In this document: in pieces, positions 45,627-54,775 of the stretch
Layout: every line of letters begins with the position of its first letter
Numbering within the stretch: the stretch's first letter is position 1
Source: Saprospiraceae bacterium
GTDB taxonomy: Bacteria > Bacteroidota > Bacteroidia > Chitinophagales > Saprospiraceae
Assembly: GCA_016710235.1 (NCBI GenBank)
Contig: JADJLG010000001.1
Span: 2,221,501 to 2,285,500 of the forward strand
Length of the DNA stretch: 64,000 bases
Reading direction: 5' to 3'
Notes under the pieces: model-generated
What the model was told of the DNA's origin: nothing
What the model saw: only the letters and a program-made list of their open reading frames with translations
Databases searched by the model: none
Translations under genes and position numbers: made by a program

Positions 45627-48383
45627 ATGACATACGAAAATTTTACTATAAAAGCCCAAGATGCAATTCTGAAAGCCCAGCAGATTGCAACCGGTTTGTC
45701 TCAACAAGTAATAGAACCTCTGCATCTTGCAAAGGCAATCATTGAGACCGACGAAAAATTGGTGGAGTTTATTTTCTCCAAAATGGGTGCAAATACAAGA
45801 AAAATATCACATGAATTGGAAACAGCAATCAGAAGTTTACCAACTGTGAAATCTGATGTTGCTGGAGGAAAACAATACCTTTCCAATGACTCCAATCAGA
45901 TCCTCATCCATGCCAAGAACTTAATGAGCGAAATGGGTGATGAGTACATTTCTCTTGAGATCATGCTACTAGCACTTTTTAAAGTGAATGACCAGACTAC
46001 GAAAATATTCAAGTCCAATCAAATTACAGCTGAAGGTGTCAAGCAAGCGATTGTAGAATTGAGGAAAGGAAAAAAAGTGAGCGATGCTTCAGGGGATGAA
46101 CAGTTCAACGCGCTCAACAAATATGCAGTCAATCTCAATCTTGCAGCTGAAAGTGGCAAGTTGGATCCCATTGTAGGTCGTGATGAAGAAATCAGACGAA
46201 TACTCCATATTTTGTCAAGAAGGAAGAAGAATAATCCAATTTTAATTGGGGAAGCCGGTGTAGGTAAGACTGCAATCATTGAAGGAATTGCCTGGAGGAT
46301 TGTAAAAAATGACGTTCCTGAAAATCTGAAGGACAAGAGAATATTCTCTCTTGATTTGGCAGCATTGATCGCTGGAGCGAAGTACAAAGGCGAGTTTGAA
46401 GAGCGCCTCAAAGCAGTAGTCAGAGAGGTCAATGAATCTAATGGTAAAATCATCCTTTTTATTGACGAGATTCACTCATTGATCGGCGCAGGAGGAGGAA
46501 GTGGTAGCATTGATGCAGCCAACATTTTAAAACCGGCATTGGCGAGAGGTGAACTCCATACAATTGGCGCTACAACTTTGGATGAATATCAAAAGTATTT
46601 TGAAAATGACAAAGCTCTTGTAAGGAGATTTCAACCTGTGATGATTGATGAGCCAAGTGTTGAAGATACGATTTCGATATTGCGAGGAGTTCAGGATAAA
46701 TATGAAGTCTACCACAAAATAGCAATTCAAGATGAAGCTTTGATAGCAGCGGCAGAATTGTCACATCGATATATTACTGATCGTCAATTGCCGGACAAGG
46801 CTATTGACTTGATAGATGAAGCGGCCGCAAAACTTCGACTAGAACTCGATAGCGTTCCGGAAAAGATTGATGAGTTAGACCGAAGAGTTCGACAGCTGGA
46901 AATAGAAAGAGAAGCTGTAATGCGTGAAAAAGATAATCTGAAAGTCAAGTTAATCGAAGAAAATCTTGCAAATACTAAACAGAATCTGGATTCACTCAAA
47001 GCTGCCTGGAAAACTGAAAAGGAAATCGTCGATCGTATCCAGTCCATCAAGAAGAAGTTGGATGAGATCAATATTGCAGCAGAGAAGGCTGAAAGGGAAT
47101 CTGATTTCGGTCTCGTAGCAAAATTGAGATATGGTGATGCCAAAGAGCAGGAAAACTTACTCAAAGAAGCCGAAGCCAAACTAGCTGCTTTACCAGAAGG
47201 AAGTAGATTTACCTCTGAGACAGTAACCGCCAATGACATTGCCGCCGTGGTAAGCAAGTGGACTGGTATTCCTTTGCAAAAAATGATGCAAACTGAGAAG
47301 GACAAGCTTCTCCACATTGAGGATGAATTAGCAAAAAGAGTCATAGGACAAGAAGAAGCAATTCGGGCAGTCTCGGATGCAGTGCGACGATCCAGAGCAG
47401 GACTTCAAGACCCGAACAAACCAATCGGTTCTTTTATCTTTCTAGGGCCCACCGGTGTGGGAAAGACCGAATTAGCCAAAGCATTGGCAGAAGTTCTCTT
47501 TGATGATGAAAAATCAATGACACGTATCGACATGAGTGAATTTATGGAGTCACACTCGGTTTCTAAACTTGTGGGAGCTCCTCCCGGATACGTGGGTTAT
47601 GACGAAGGCGGACAGCTCACCGAGGCGGTCAGGATGAAACCTTATTCGATTATCTTGCTCGACGAGATTGAGAAGGCTCATCCGGATACTTTCAATATTC
47701 TATTGCAAGTATTGGACGATGGACATCTGACGGATAATAAGGGTAGGGTGGCAAATTTTAAGAACACCATCATCATCATGACATCCAATATGGGCTCAGA
47801 AATTATACTCGAGAATTTCGAGGATCTGGATGCTTTGGGAGACAAACATCGTACAGAAATAATAGAAACCACCAAAGTAGAGGTATTCGAAAAGTTAAAA
47901 GAAAGCTTGAGGCCGGAATTCCTGAACAGGATCGATGATAAGATCATGTTTTTGCCTCTGACCAAGATGGAAATCAAGAAAATTGCATCCTTACAGTTAA
48001 AATCATTGAAGAAGAATTTGCTCAATCAAGGAATTGATTTAGAATTCAGTGAAAGTGCTTTGAGCTTGCTGGCTGATTTGGGTTACGAGCCTCAGTTTGG
48101 GGCAAGACCCTTAAAAAGAGTCATTCAGAAGGAGATCGTCAATGAACTTGCCAAGATCATGTTAGCAGGTCAGGTGGTCAAGGACAATAAAATTCTTGTA
48201 GATACGGATCAAAAGGGATTTACTTTCAATGGAATTTCTACAGGTTTAGAAACACCCCGACCGGATGCAAGAAAATCAAAGTTTGATGAGCTTTCTACTG
48301 CTACAAAAGATGTAGAAGACGCAACTAAAGATGTCCTCAATCCAAAGAAATCCAATGGTAAACCAAAGGATTCGGATTCTTAA
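45627..48383 (+). CDS. clpB: ATP-dependent disaggregase ClpB
   Basis: ClpB is a hexameric AAA+ chaperone that rescues aggregated proteins together with DnaK. The 918-residue protein has an N-domain (residues 1-150), NBD1 with Walker A GEAGVGKTA, the long coiled-coil middle domain (about 400-525, typical of ClpB rather than ClpA/C), and NBD2 with GPTGVGKTE. The C-terminus extends about 45 residues beyond the family end into a charged tail. No CIRCE-type inverted repeat is seen upstream, so its heat-shock control is not evident. Confidence 0.97.
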   Translation: MTYENFTIKAQDAILKAQQIATGLSQQVIEPLHLAKAIIETDEKLVEFIFSKMGANTRKISHELETAIRSLPTVKSDVAGGKQYLSNDSNQILIHAKNLMSEMGDEYISLEIMLLALFKVNDQTTKIFKSNQITAEGVKQAIVELRKGKKVSDASGDEQFNALNKYAVNLNLAAESGKLDPIVGRDEEIRRILHILSRRKKNNPILIGEAGVGKTAIIEGIAWRIVKNDVPENLKDKRIFSLDLAALIAGAKYKGEFEERLKAVVREVNESNGKIILFIDEIHSLIGAGGGSGSIDAANILKPALARGELHTIGATTLDEYQKYFENDKALVRRFQPVMIDEPSVEDTISILRGVQDKYEVYHKIAIQDEALIAAAELSHRYITDRQLPDKAIDLIDEAAAKLRLELDSVPEKIDELDRRVRQLEIEREAVMREKDNLKVKLIEENLANTKQNLDSLKAAWKTEKEIVDRIQSIKKKLDEINIAAEKAERESDFGLVAKLRYGDAKEQENLLKEAEAKLAALPEGSRFTSETVTANDIAAVVSKWTGIPLQKMMQTEKDKLLHIEDELAKRVIGQEEAIRAVSDAVRRSRAGLQDPNKPIGSFIFLGPTGVGKTELAKALAEVLFDDEKSMTRIDMSEFMESHSVSKLVGAPPGYVGYDEGGQLTEAVRMKPYSIILLDEIEKAHPDTFNILLQVLDDGHLTDNKGRVANFKNTIIIMTSNMGSEIILENFEDLDALGDKHRTEIIETTKVEVFEKLKESLRPEFLNRIDDKIMFLPLTKMEIKKIASLQLKSLKKNLLNQGIDLEFSESALSLLADLGYEPQFGARPLKRVIQKEIVNELAKIMLAGQVVKDNKILVDTDQKGFTFNGISTGLETPRPDARKSKFDELSTATKDVEDATKDVLNPKKSNGKPKDSDS

Positions 48384-48484
48384 ACATCATCTAATAGAGT
48401 GTAGATTACAAATAATATTTGCTTGATGAAGTTCATTGCCTGAGTTTGTAGATTTAGCTTAATCTTTGTGAATTATATCCAATA

Positions 48485-49675
48485 ATGAGCATGAAATCTG
48501 CCGTGATACATAGAAAAAAACTCGAACCCATCCTGCGAAGGCATCCTTGGATCTTTAGTGGCGCGATCCATTGGCGAGATCCAGATTTGCAGGATGGAGA
48601 TTGGGTTACAGTTTTGGATGAACATAAGCAACAACTCGGGTATGGACACTTCCACAAAGGGAGCATAGCTGTCAAAATGATCTCGTTTGGTCCTGAAGCA
48701 TATCAGGAATCCATTTGGGAAGATAAGTTCAATGCTGCCTGGAATCTTCGTCAAACTCTGGGATTGACCGTTTCTAAGGTAACGAACTGTTTTAGGCTCA
48801 TACATGGTGAAGCTGACGGATTGCCGGGGTTGATCGTGGATATTTATTCAGACCTAGCAGTGGTCCAGTGCCATACTATCGGAATGTTCAAAAATCTACA
48901 GCACATTCAAGCTGCTTTACTCCAAATTTCGGGAGGTGATGTTATTCATCATATTATATTGAAGTCAAAAGATTGCTTGCCTGCTGATTTTGCTAAAGAT
49001 GTCCGAGATGGGATATTATACGGAGATAAAACCTATCTGGAAGTGATCGAAAATGGTCATAGGTTTCAGGTAAATATTCTTGAAAGTCAAAAGACCGGCT
49101 TGTTTCTGGATCAAAGAGAAAATAGACAGTTGTTAGCACAAATAGCCGAAAATAAGCGTGTCCTCAACACCTTTTGTTATACCGGAGGATTCAGCATTTA
49201 TGCAGGAAATGCCGGGGCCTCAGAAGTTTGGTCCGTCGACGCTTCTGCCAAGGCTATTGAAATGCTAGGAATGAATATAAAACTCAACCTCCAGAATGAA
49301 AACCAACACCAAGTCAAACACATGCAGATCAATGATTTCTGGAAAGAGGTGCCAAAAGATTATTTTGATATCATCATTCTAGATCCGCCGGCATTTGCCA
49401 AGAACAAGGAACATCGGCATCAGGCGATTCAGGCTTATAAACGATTGAATTTGATGGCAATGCAACTTATAAAAAGAGGTGGTATTCTTATGAGTTTCTC
49501 TTGTTCACAAGTAGTGACTGAAGATATTTTTTATCACACTTGTGTTGCTGCCGGGATAGAAAGTGGGAGAGATTTATTATTGCTGAGAAAAATGTCTCAA
49601 GGACAAGACCACCCTGTCAGTTTGTTCCACCCGGAAGGAAGTTATCTCAAGGGACTAATGTTTTATGTCCGTTAG
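48485..49675 (+). CDS. rlmI: RlmI-like class I rRNA (cytosine-C5) methyltransferase
   Basis: The 396-residue protein has an N-terminal PUA domain (KKLEPILRRHPWIFSGAI and the following RDPDLQDGDWVTV). A RlmI-type SAM-dependent methyltransferase domain follows, with GLFLDQRENRQLL, VLNTFCYTGGFSIYAG (SAM-binding), the catalytic LDPPAFAKNKE and SFSCSQVV. It probably methylates C1962 of 23S rRNA. A weak promoter box AATCTTTG lies at 48461-48468, with TTG 22 bases further up. A start at the ATG at 48491 is also possible. Confidence 0.92.
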   Translation: MSMKSAVIHRKKLEPILRRHPWIFSGAIHWRDPDLQDGDWVTVLDEHKQQLGYGHFHKGSIAVKMISFGPEAYQESIWEDKFNAAWNLRQTLGLTVSKVTNCFRLIHGEADGLPGLIVDIYSDLAVVQCHTIGMFKNLQHIQAALLQISGGDVIHHIILKSKDCLPADFAKDVRDGILYGDKTYLEVIENGHRFQVNILESQKTGLFLDQRENRQLLAQIAENKRVLNTFCYTGGFSIYAGNAGASEVWSVDASAKAIEMLGMNIKLNLQNENQHQVKHMQINDFWKEVPKDYFDIIILDPPAFAKNKEHRHQAIQAYKRLNLMAMQLIKRGGILMSFSCSQVVTEDIFYHTCVAAGIESGRDLLLLRKMSQGQDHPVSLFHPEGSYLKGLMFYVR

Positions 49676-49680
49676 ACTTA

Positions 49681-49711
49681 TTTGAAATTTAGAGGCATTG
49701 TCTTACCTTAG
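49681..49711 (+). promoter_or_regulatory. Possible promoter (TTTG-N19-TACCTTAG)
   Basis: TTTG at 49681-49684 is followed by exactly 19 bases and TACCTTAG at 49704-49711, one mismatch from the phylum -7 box. It lies 15 bases before the dioxygenase ATG at 49727. Confidence 0.5.
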
Positions 49712-49726
49712 TACAAAATTTTGAAC

Positions 49727-50263
49727 ATGGCAATTCGACGTCCTTTCAATATCCATAAATGGATAGAAGAGCACCGCAGTGAGTTGAAACCTCCTGTAGG
49801 AAACAGGAATCTGTTTCAGGAAGCTGATGACTTCATCGTGATGATCGTTGCAGGTCCCAATGCTCGAAAAGACTACCATTACAATGAAACAGAGGAATGG
49901 TTTTATCAAATAGAAGGAGACATTACCGTTCGAATACAAGAAGATGGAAAACCCGTTGATGTGCCGATCAAAGAGGGTGAGATTTTTTTGTTGCCTTCAC
50001 GCACTCCCCACTCGCCGATCAGACCTGCTAATACGATAGGTTTGGTTATCGAAGCGAAGAGAAGACCACAAGATACGGATGGATTGATGTGGTTTTGTGA
50101 AAAGTGCAATGAGCCACTTCATCAATACTTTTTTCCTCTCAAGGATATAGAGAAAGATTTTATTCCGAGGTTTAAGGAATATTATAATTCTGAAGAGTTT
50201 AGAACATGTAAATCTTGCGGACATGTCATGGAGACAGATCCGAGATTTGTAGAAGCAAAATAA
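49727..50263 (+). CDS. nbaC: 3-hydroxyanthranilate 3,4-dioxygenase
   Basis: This cupin iron enzyme opens the ring of 3-hydroxyanthranilate in the kynurenine route to quinolinate and NAD. I chose the ATG at 49727 (178 aa) over a TTG six bases upstream. Metal ligands His51, Glu57 and His95 (DYHYNETEEWFY and TPHSP) match the family. The C-terminal rubredoxin-like iron site is present as CEKC and CKSC. Other kynurenine pathway genes are not in this window, which makes its isolation here noteworthy. Confidence 0.94.
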   Translation: MAIRRPFNIHKWIEEHRSELKPPVGNRNLFQEADDFIVMIVAGPNARKDYHYNETEEWFYQIEGDITVRIQEDGKPVDVPIKEGEIFLLPSRTPHSPIRPANTIGLVIEAKRRPQDTDGLMWFCEKCNEPLHQYFFPLKDIEKDFIPRFKEYYNSEEFRTCKSCGHVMETDPRFVEAK

Positions 50264-50269
50264 AACTTT

Positions 50270-51034
50270 TTGAAAAAAATATATTTTGCTTCCGATTTTC
50301 ATCTTGGCGTGAATGCTGCTGGTACATCGAAACAAAGAGAAAAGGATGTTGCAGCTTGGATGGATGAAATCGCAGATGACGCCTCAGATTTATTTTTGTT
50401 GGGAGATGTTTTCGACTTTTGGTTTGAATATAAAACCGTAATTCCTAAAGGATATTCCTTATTGTTTTCAAAACTGAGGAAGCTTGCAGATAAAGGAGTA
50501 AATCTACATTACTTCAAAGGCAATCACGATCTTTGGTTATTAGATTATTTTGAAGAGGAATTTGAAATGAAAATTTATTCTGATCCTCAGGTGTTTCAGC
50601 TGCTTGGAAAAAAATTTTACATCGGACACGGAGATGGATTGGGACCTGGAGATAAAGGTTATAAACGATTAAAAAGACTTTTTCGCTCACCTTTATCCCA
50701 GTATGCATATCGCTGGTTGCATCCCGATATCGGGATACGATTAGCTGGATTTTTCTCTCATAAGAGTAGGGCAGCTCAATCGCATGAAGAGATTTTTTTA
50801 GGTCCTGATAAAGAATGGCTGATTCAATACGCTGAGAGAAAATCACAGACGCTTGAGGTCGATTATTTTGTTTTTGGTCACAGACATCTCCCAATAAATT
50901 ACCTTCTGGACAATGGAAGATGCAGGTATATAAATCTGGGAGACTGGATGAGTTTCAGATCCTTTGGAGTTTTTGATGGAGATCATATGGAAATTCAATT
51001 TTATAAGAATGAGATGGGCAAAATATATTCTTAA
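50270..51034 (+). CDS. UDP-2,3-diacylglucosamine diphosphatase-like metallophosphatase (LpxH-like)
   Basis: LpxH hydrolyses UDP-2,3-diacylglucosamine in lipid A synthesis. The 254-residue protein has the calcineurin-type motifs SDFHLG, LGDVFDFWFEYK, FKGNHDLW, GHGDGLGPGDKG and FGHRHLP. The start is a TTG at 50270: an in-frame stop lies nine bases upstream and no ATG occurs before SDFHLG. It starts 6 bp after the dioxygenase gene. The family is diverse, so the substrate is probable rather than certain. Confidence 0.87.
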   Translation: MKKIYFASDFHLGVNAAGTSKQREKDVAAWMDEIADDASDLFLLGDVFDFWFEYKTVIPKGYSLLFSKLRKLADKGVNLHYFKGNHDLWLLDYFEEEFEMKIYSDPQVFQLLGKKFYIGHGDGLGPGDKGYKRLKRLFRSPLSQYAYRWLHPDIGIRLAGFFSHKSRAAQSHEEIFLGPDKEWLIQYAERKSQTLEVDYFVFGHRHLPINYLLDNGRCRYINLGDWMSFRSFGVFDGDHMEIQFYKNEMGKIYS

Positions 51035-51041
51035 ATTTCGT

Positions 51042-51863
51042 ATGAATTTCATTCACATATTTATCAATTCATCGCTGTGGATTTGCTTTAGTTTCAGCAA
51101 TTCATTGCAAGCTCAAATTATTCAGGACAGTTGGCGCTTTAAAGACACAATACATATCTCGGCAGACCAGGTCTTTATGGACCAGTTATCCCGGATTTTT
51201 GTATTTTCTGCAAAGGAAAAGAAATTGAGTATTGTTGACCAATTGAGCAATCCACTCGTGGTCCATACCAATAGAGATTTTTCAAAAAACACTTTTATCG
51301 ATGCATCCAATCCTTATAAAATATTGATTTATTATCCAGAAGCTTCGAGGATACAATTTTTGGATAAATTTTTGGCGGTGTTGACCGAAAGAAATATCGG
51401 TGAAATGTCTCAGTCTGATGTGGTTGGAGTGAACACCGGTGGTGAATTGATGTATTTCAAAGATTCGAGAATTCACATCGAACAGATTTCACCAGTTGAA
51501 CCTATTGTATCACAATCGATTTTCTTTGAACGCACAGATACATATCTAGGAGGTGTAAAATTATTGCAGTGCCAACAAAATTATTTTTTGCTTATACCCG
51601 GAAAAGGTTTGATGATATTTGATTCATTTTTAAATCTAGTAGGAGAATATTCAAATCATGAAATAAAACTGATCACGACGGATAGAAATGACATATATCT
51701 GAGCAATGGGATCAACATCTTTGTATGGGACCTGAAAAAGCATGAAGCTATTGCCATTTTTCATTCACAAGAGCCTATTCAATCATTTGCTATCATGGGA
51801 CAAAAATTACTCATATGTGATGAACGCCATCGGGTAATTTTATACGAAAACCAAAGCCGATAA
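51042..51863 (+). CDS. Exported protein of unknown function, possibly beta-propeller
   Basis: I do not recognise this protein. From the ATG at 51042 it has 273 residues, with a signal peptide ending NSLQAQ. Repeated short hydrophobic strands with turns, such as MDQLSRIFVFSAKEKKLSIVD, KFLAVLTERNIGEM, LLQCQQNYFLLIPGKGLMIFD and DIYLSNGINIFVWD, suggest a beta-propeller-like fold. Other in-frame starts upstream would overlap the previous gene. It follows the LpxH-like gene by 7 bp and may be in its operon. Confidence 0.6.
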   Translation: MNFIHIFINSSLWICFSFSNSLQAQIIQDSWRFKDTIHISADQVFMDQLSRIFVFSAKEKKLSIVDQLSNPLVVHTNRDFSKNTFIDASNPYKILIYYPEASRIQFLDKFLAVLTERNIGEMSQSDVVGVNTGGELMYFKDSRIHIEQISPVEPIVSQSIFFERTDTYLGGVKLLQCQQNYFLLIPGKGLMIFDSFLNLVGEYSNHEIKLITTDRNDIYLSNGINIFVWDLKKHEAIAIFHSQEPIQSFAIMGQKLLICDERHRVILYENQSR

Positions 51864-51878
51864 TTATTATTGTTGACT

Positions 51879-52442
51879 TTAAATTGTCATCAATTCCTTG
51901 TCTTTTTGTTCAACTATTTTTTCAATTTTTGAAATATAGTCGTTCACCTGATTTTGCAGATCAGTTTCTTTACGCTTAGCGATATCTTCAGCCAATCCAT
52001 TTTTTTGTTCCTTCTTTATGGACTCCAATATTTTATGTCTGATGGACCGAATTCCTACTTTAGCTTCTTCTCCGTAGTGTTTGACCTGCTTTACAAATTC
52101 TTTACGTCTTTCCTCAGTAAGTGGTGGTATCAATAATCGGATCATTTCTCCATCATTTTGAGGAGTCAGTCCAATGTTGGATTCAAAGATGGCCTTTTCG
52201 ATGTCACCAATGATCTTTTTTTCCCAGGGCTGTATGATGATGGTTTTTGTATCGCCGAGTGAGATATTGGCCACTTGCTGAATGGGTACAGGGGAGCCAT
52301 AGTAAGGTACCATGATGCCCTCCAACATTGACGTAGAGGCCTTACCTGTTCTTACTTTATGTAGTTCTTTATGCAAATGCTCCAGGCTTTTTTCAAAGTC
52401 ATCTTTTGCTTTTTTAATCAGTGCATCGAGTTCTGCCGACAT
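51879..52442 (-). CDS. frr: Ribosome recycling factor
   Basis: RRF splits the post-termination ribosome together with EF-G. The 187-residue protein has the family's length, with HLHKELHKVRTGKASTSMLEGIMVPYYGSPVPIQQVANIS and, near the end of its second domain, PPLTEERRKEFVKQVKHYGEEAKVGIRSIR. The gene is alone on the minus strand, convergent with its neighbour. The pyrH gene, often adjacent, is not present here. Confidence 0.97.
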   Translation of the reverse strand: MSAELDALIKKAKDDFEKSLEHLHKELHKVRTGKASTSMLEGIMVPYYGSPVPIQQVANISLGDTKTIIIQPWEKKIIGDIEKAIFESNIGLTPQNDGEMIRLLIPPLTEERRKEFVKQVKHYGEEAKVGIRSIRHKILESIKKEQKNGLAEDIAKRKETDLQNQVNDYISKIEKIVEQKDKELMTI

Positions 52443-52508
52443 ACAGGAATAGTTTTTATAAATGGGTACTGAATTTTAATTTTTTTCCAGTGAATTTCTT
52501 TAGTACAA

Positions 52509-53210
52509 TTACTCTCTGTTTAAACCTACATAGCGCAAGATAAGAAATATCAGCATTACCAATGATGAGAGAGCTGCTGAAACGTAAGTCATTGCGGCCC
52601 ATTTCAAAGCATCTTTTGCTCCTTCATGCTCAGCAGTTGTGGTTGTACCTGATTGTTCTAACCACACCAATGCTCGTTTGCTGGCATCAAATTCTACAGG
52701 CAAGGTGATCACGCTAAATGCGGTGGTGATCATAAATGCGATGATGGTGATAAGCAATAAACTTGGAAAAGTATTTGCGAGCATAAACGCAGCCATCAAT
52801 AAAAATTGTTGAGCCATTGAGGCTACTTGTACTACTGGTACAATGCGTGATCTCAATGTCAGCATGGTATAAGCCGTAGCATGTTGCACAGCGTGACCGC
52901 ACTCGTGTGCAGCAACAGCTGAAGCTGCGACAGATCTCCCATTGAAAACGTCAGGACTTAGGTTTACTGTCTTGTTGCTTGGATTATAATGATCAGACAG
53001 GAAACCTTGGCCTTGAACTACCTGTACATCGTGTATATTATAATAGCTCAGCATGTGTTCGGCAATTTCCTTTCCGCTCATTCCATTTCTAAGACCAACG
53101 GTCGAGTAGTGTTTAAACTTACTCTGCAATCTTCCACTAATGAACATTCCAATAACCGACATCACTATTGTGATGCCATAATAAATCATATAATCTGCAT
53201 TAAGTACCAT
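52509..53210 (-). CDS. YugP-type zinc membrane metallopeptidase
   Basis: The 233-residue protein belongs to the YugP family of predicted membrane zinc peptidases. It has an N-terminal membrane segment, the zinc-site motif AHECGHAVQH with HECGH at residues 102-106, and two more hydrophobic segments with a third candidate ligand region near FDASKRALVWL. The preceding SPDVFNGRSVAASAVAAHECGH is typical of the family. Substrates are unknown. The ATG at 53210 is the best start. It lies between frr and serS in the same direction. Confidence 0.9.
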   Translation of the reverse strand: MVLNADYMIYYGITIVMSVIGMFISGRLQSKFKHYSTVGLRNGMSGKEIAEHMLSYYNIHDVQVVQGQGFLSDHYNPSNKTVNLSPDVFNGRSVAASAVAAHECGHAVQHATAYTMLTLRSRIVPVVQVASMAQQFLLMAAFMLANTFPSLLLITIIAFMITTAFSVITLPVEFDASKRALVWLEQSGTTTTAEHEGAKDALKWAAMTYVSAALSSLVMLIFLILRYVGLNRE

Positions 53211-53261
53211 GTCGTATAGTTTTCACCTTATAATTCGATTTTGAGAAAAATAGTTTATTTT

Positions 53262-54542
53262 TTATTGAATTTTTTCTGCGCCAAAGTAAGCTTGTAATGC
53301 TTTAGGAATATGTATGCCATCCTCAGTCTGGTGATTTTCCAAGAGACCTGCAACTATCCTCGCTAAGGCAAGTGCACTTCCATTGAGTGTATGCGCCAAA
53401 ACTGATTGACCATTTTCATTTTTGAATCTTAATTTCATTCTATTGGACTGAAAAGTTTCAAAATTGGATACAGAGCTAACTTCCAACCATCTTTTTTGGG
53501 CATTGGAATACACCTCGAAGTCATAGGTCAATGCGGAAGCAAATCCCATATCTCCTCCGCACAAACGCAGTATCCGATAAGGCAATTCCAGCTTTTCCAA
53601 AAGCATTGCCACATGTTCCAACATGCCATGTAGGGCTTTGTATGAGTTCTCAGGATGTTCTATCCTCACGATTTCAACTTTGTCAAATTGGTGTACGCGA
53701 TTGAGACCTTTGACGTGGGCGCCGTATGATCCTGCCTCTCTTCTGAAACAGGGCGTATAACCACACATTTTAATGGGCAGTTGGTCTTCGCGCAGCAATA
53801 CGTCTCTATATATATTGGTGACAGGCACTTCCGCTGTTGGGATCAAGTAAAGGTCATCCTTTTCAACATAGTACATTTGGCCCTCTTTGTCCGGAATTTG
53901 CCCGGTTGCCCTACCAGAAGCTTCGTTGACCATCAGGGGAGTTTGAATCTCTTCATAGCCTGCCCGATTGGCCTCATCAAGGAAGAAATTGATCAAAGCG
54001 CGTTGAAGTCTGGCGCCTTGACCACGATATAAGATGAATCCGCTTCCTGTAATTTTGACACCAAGCTCCATATCGAACAATTGATATTTTTTGGCCAATT
54101 CCCAGTGTGGCAATGAGCTCTCTTCTGCATCTTTAGCAGCGATGGATCCATACCGGAAGACCTCATTTTCTTCTGCAGTTTTTCCAAACGGCACAGTTTC
54201 ATGTGGTACATTGGGCAGCTGAAGCAAGATATCTTCTATCTTGGCTTCTATTGTCGCTAGCGAACTTTCTGAAATTTTGGCTTCTTCTTTTAACCTGAGG
54301 ACTTCTTCTCTGATCTTGTTCCCACCGCTCTGGTCTCCTTTTTTCATGTATTCTCCCACTTCTTTAGAGAGTTTGTTGATCAAAGCCAGTTGGTTATCCA
54401 AAGAGCTTTGTGTCTCCTTCCTATATTGGTCAAGAGTCAATATTTCATCAACTTTCATCAGCTGAGCATCGCTGAGATTTCTCTTTTGATATCCCGTGAC
54501 AATTCTGTCTTTTTCATTTCTGAAAATTCTCATCTCCACCAT
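53262..54542 (-). CDS. serS: Seryl-tRNA synthetase
   Basis: SerRS charges tRNA-Ser. The 426-residue protein has an N-terminal coiled-coil tRNA-binding arm (residues 1-110), then class II motif 1 near the start of the core, motif 2 FRREAGSYGAHVKGLNRVHQFDKVE and motif 3 LNGSALALARIVAGLLENHQ. An alternative ATG nine bases inside (54533) is equally possible, since neither start has a decisive ribosome site. It is the first gene of a minus-strand run and diverges from rho. Confidence 0.97.
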   Translation of the reverse strand: MVEMRIFRNEKDRIVTGYQKRNLSDAQLMKVDEILTLDQYRKETQSSLDNQLALINKLSKEVGEYMKKGDQSGGNKIREEVLRLKEEAKISESSLATIEAKIEDILLQLPNVPHETVPFGKTAEENEVFRYGSIAAKDAEESSLPHWELAKKYQLFDMELGVKITGSGFILYRGQGARLQRALINFFLDEANRAGYEEIQTPLMVNEASGRATGQIPDKEGQMYYVEKDDLYLIPTAEVPVTNIYRDVLLREDQLPIKMCGYTPCFRREAGSYGAHVKGLNRVHQFDKVEIVRIEHPENSYKALHGMLEHVAMLLEKLELPYRILRLCGGDMGFASALTYDFEVYSNAQKRWLEVSSVSNFETFQSNRMKLRFKNENGQSVLAHTLNGSALALARIVAGLLENHQTEDGIHIPKALQAYFGAEKIQ

Positions 54543-54598
54543 AATCTCAAATTTTCGGCAATTTTACAGCAAGATCTACATTTTTTTCGAAAAAAAAC

Positions 54599-54631
54599 TT
54601 GACGAGATATGATTAAAAAGATTTATCTTTG
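54599..54631 (+). promoter_or_regulatory. Promoter of rho (TTG-N22-TATCTTTG)
   Basis: TTG at 54599-54601 precedes, by 22 bases, TATCTTTG at 54624-54631, an exact -7 box. Transcription would start at about 54638, giving a leader of nearly 140 bases before the rho ATG at 54776. Confidence 0.6.
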
Positions 54632-54775
54632 CAGGGTTGGAGGAATTCTTTCGATTTAACAACTCCTCGAGCTTTTCACAACATATATTTCATTTCTTAT
54701 ATCTATTTGCAATTTCATTAAAACCGAATTCGCCATCTATTTTTGTTAATTCTAATCTGATTATCCATTATCTCT

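Noticed and set aside
46784..47344. Long open frame antisense to clpB (186 codons, minus strand)
   Set aside because: It lies wholly within clpB, is Ser/Leu/Phe-rich as expected of a mirrored coding frame, and has no recognisable domain.
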